Shown here in pieces: positions 63,601 to 64,000 of a DNA stretch of 64,000 bases. This stretch comes from CAXBNB01 sp040151475 (lineage in GTDB: Bacteria; Bacteroidota; Bacteroidia; Cytophagales; Cyclobacteriaceae): contig NZ_JBDKWG010000139.1 of the NCBI RefSeq assembly GCF_040151475.1, positions 1-64,000 on the forward strand, given 5' to 3'. The translations under genes and the position numbers were made by a program. A model generated the notes under the pieces. It saw nothing but the letters and a program-made list of their open reading frames with translations, was not told the origin of the DNA and made no database searches. Positions within the stretch are counted from its first letter, which is position 1. Every line of letters begins with the position of its first letter.

Positions 63601-64000
63601 ATATATGAAAGCTTCTCCAGGTGAAAATTATGGAGTGCTGTATGGAACGGACTTTGAATTAGATGATCAGGGAAGGAAGCAGGTGATGAATATTTACAAC
63701 AAAGATGGAAGTGGGGAGGTAATAGGTACACAATATAAAGTTACTGCTGATGTACAACCAATAGGTAATGCTGCACCTAAAATGACAGGTGGTCTTGGAA
63801 ATGTCTTTGGTTACAAAAACTTCAGGTTGTCAACTTTGATTGACTACAAGTTGGGTGGAGACATCTATTCTGTTGACCATGCTGTTTCAATGGGAAGTGG
63901 TTTAGCTCCTGAGACTGCTGCAGCAAGAAATGGTGGAGGATTACCTTATACTTATCCTGATGGTACTACTGATGATGTAGGAATGGTTATGGAAGGATAT
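60641..64000 (+). CDS. SusC/RagA TonB-linked outer-membrane transporter with STN domain (3' end outside window)
   Basis: 1120 codons without a stop, running off the window end. Start ATG 60641 (MKLKQVLLFKKLIMYSFYG) is preferred; an in-frame ATG is at 60605. Signal region (about 1-40), STN (about 45-125, 'DDLTTVFNKIEKKTDLTFVF'), CarboxypepD_reg (about 140-210, VSGKITDENNAGLPGASVVV), TonB box region 'EVVVVTAMGIE', plug ('GLQGKVAGLNIST' and 'LKGPNAAALYGARGANGVIL') and barrel strands. Its partner SusD, if any, would lie beyond 64000. STN plus FecR/sigma upstream indicates substrate-dependent signalling. Confidence 0.94.
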   Translation, partial: MKLKQVLLFKKLIMYSFYGILAQFICFTFLLASEGSKAQSSKSVKDIMVNLTFENDDLTTVFNKIEKKTDLTFVFNKRDVSKSKIRISKKYSEGSIYEVLLDISKQADLSFKQVNRNINVKKSHGNLEETNRLVVIARDVDVSGKITDENNAGLPGASVVVDGTTTGTTSDLNGNYKLSAPDGATLTISFVGYKTQQITVGSQSVIDIQMEVDANILGEVVVVTAMGIERQERSVGYAVQSVKAIDVLASDPVDISQGLQGKVAGLNISTANGLNNASSRVVIRGNNSLFGKNQPIIVVDGAIVENNELPQGNVGTNQDGYRDWGNYLSYLDMSTVENVSILKGPNAAALYGARGANGVILITSKKGSKRKGVGIQYSTSSNFTEVNRFSDVQNEFGGGFRAALYTANPQLPKTGTGQSFVPVLYNGNVYPGQTGIESSHGVIPGGYNTPDVFSWFGAGGSWGSRMDGTPALYWDGQIRPYSPHPDNRKYMYKTGMENTHNVSFSSASDLGSIRLGISTKKGDAVVENTDYKSTSASLGSHINISKIFSADVTANYNQNSRLNAPEIGNNNSWSKFMIYGMSRDYIGIEKDLYYGEDDYDGYRVNFGGAYPHAEYSRDLFWYTYQNNSRLWRDEFISTIKLNATITPWLNAFVRTSVDLIGTRFEATNNTIQPDGLNGGSFARTISKDKIFNTDVMAIFHKDDFITDGFNASVTLGYNEYSNNSAGIQSLNNNPFKVPNIYALSNHGTITNQDRINELAKESRYDVQSYSYFGLMDLSYKNFLFLQLTGRRDANSTLPENNNTTFYPSMNTSFVFTDAFDLGNASDLVSYGAFRFAYGKSANATEPYQLDAVYETGSFGGQTTITRPATIPPNDLTFQTSKSTEVGMALGLFKNIVNVDFTYYNIKSENQIMTSALALSAGASKVIFNSGVLTNKGIEMVIKADIFHTDNFSWNVSLNAAKNTNKVVSLAEGVEEQQIATVFSSQGAYMKASPGENYGVLYGTDFELDDQGRKQVMNIYNKDGSGEVIGTQYKVTADVQPIGNAAPKMTGGLGNVFGYKNFRLSTLIDYKLGGDIYSVDHAVSMGSGLAPETAAARNGGGLPYTYPDGTTDDVGMVMEGY

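Noticed and set aside
1..64000. CRISPR array, tRNA, rRNA, prophage, plasmid origin or intact IS
   Set aside because: I looked for regular spaced repeats, cloverleaf-like folds, integrase or transposase motifs and found none.

Overview
The window looks like a chromosomal segment of a low-GC member of the Bacteroidota, probably of the Cytophagales type. Evidence: three ECF sigma / FecR / SusC-type loci, SusD lipoproteins, FG-GAP/ASPIC lipoproteins, DUF5107 and DUF5009 proteins, an IPExxxVDY-family protein beside pyruvate kinase, and start codons that mostly lack a Shine-Dalgarno sequence. No rRNA, tRNA, CRISPR array or intact insertion sequence was seen.

Layout. 1-360: 3' end of an unknown gene. 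429-13186 (minus): sigma factor, FecR anti-sigma, STN-bearing SusC, SusD, then two large calcium-loop (FG-GAP/VCBS) lipoproteins with ASPIC/UnbV domains. 13396-18189: five-bladed-propeller glycosidase-like lipoprotein, DUF5009 acyltransferase-like membrane protein, M20 amidohydrolase and a secreted TIM-barrel amidohydrolase. 18532-28007 (plus): a tight run of an NRAMP-fold transporter without the canonical metal ligands, an SDR without the usual catalytic lysine, a DHDPS-like lyase, an FGE-fold protein without the C-terminal cysteines, a Tat-exported Gfo/Idh oxidoreductase, a YceI protein and a DUF5107/TPR protein. This is the best candidate for an undescribed catabolic system. 28024-29313: a PAS sensor ending in an H-box helix without an ATPase domain. 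29638-36620 (minus): a second sigma/FecR/SusC/SusD locus.

36819-58761 is mostly ordinary core genome: CapA-like protein, thiolase, MORN-repeat protein, purC, STAS protein, RNase Z, queuosine-precursor transporter, a minus-strand group of small detoxification-type folds (DUF1801, SDR, DUF1569, DinB, ArsR, SRPBCC), aldo/keto reductase, citrate synthase, prohibitin, an LRR membrane protein, pyruvate kinase, an LpoA-like TPR plus periplasmic-binding protein, and hemL. 58848-64000 holds a third sigma/FecR/SusC locus whose SusC runs off the window.

How it fits together. The SusC proteins carry N-terminal STN domains and follow FecR/sigma pairs, so each probably senses its own substrate and signals through FecR to its sigma factor. 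The genes at 13.4-28 kb plausibly process what the first SusCD system imports (propeller glycosidase, amidohydrolases, sugar-acid lyase, oxidoreductases), but the substrate cannot be read from sequence. Non-coding structure worth attention: a 130-bp MITE-like element (14588-14717), a 130-bp inverted-repeat element before the queuosine-precursor transporter (43278-43407), a terminator-like hairpin against the M20 start codon (15913-15949), and a probable ArsR operator (47673-47717).
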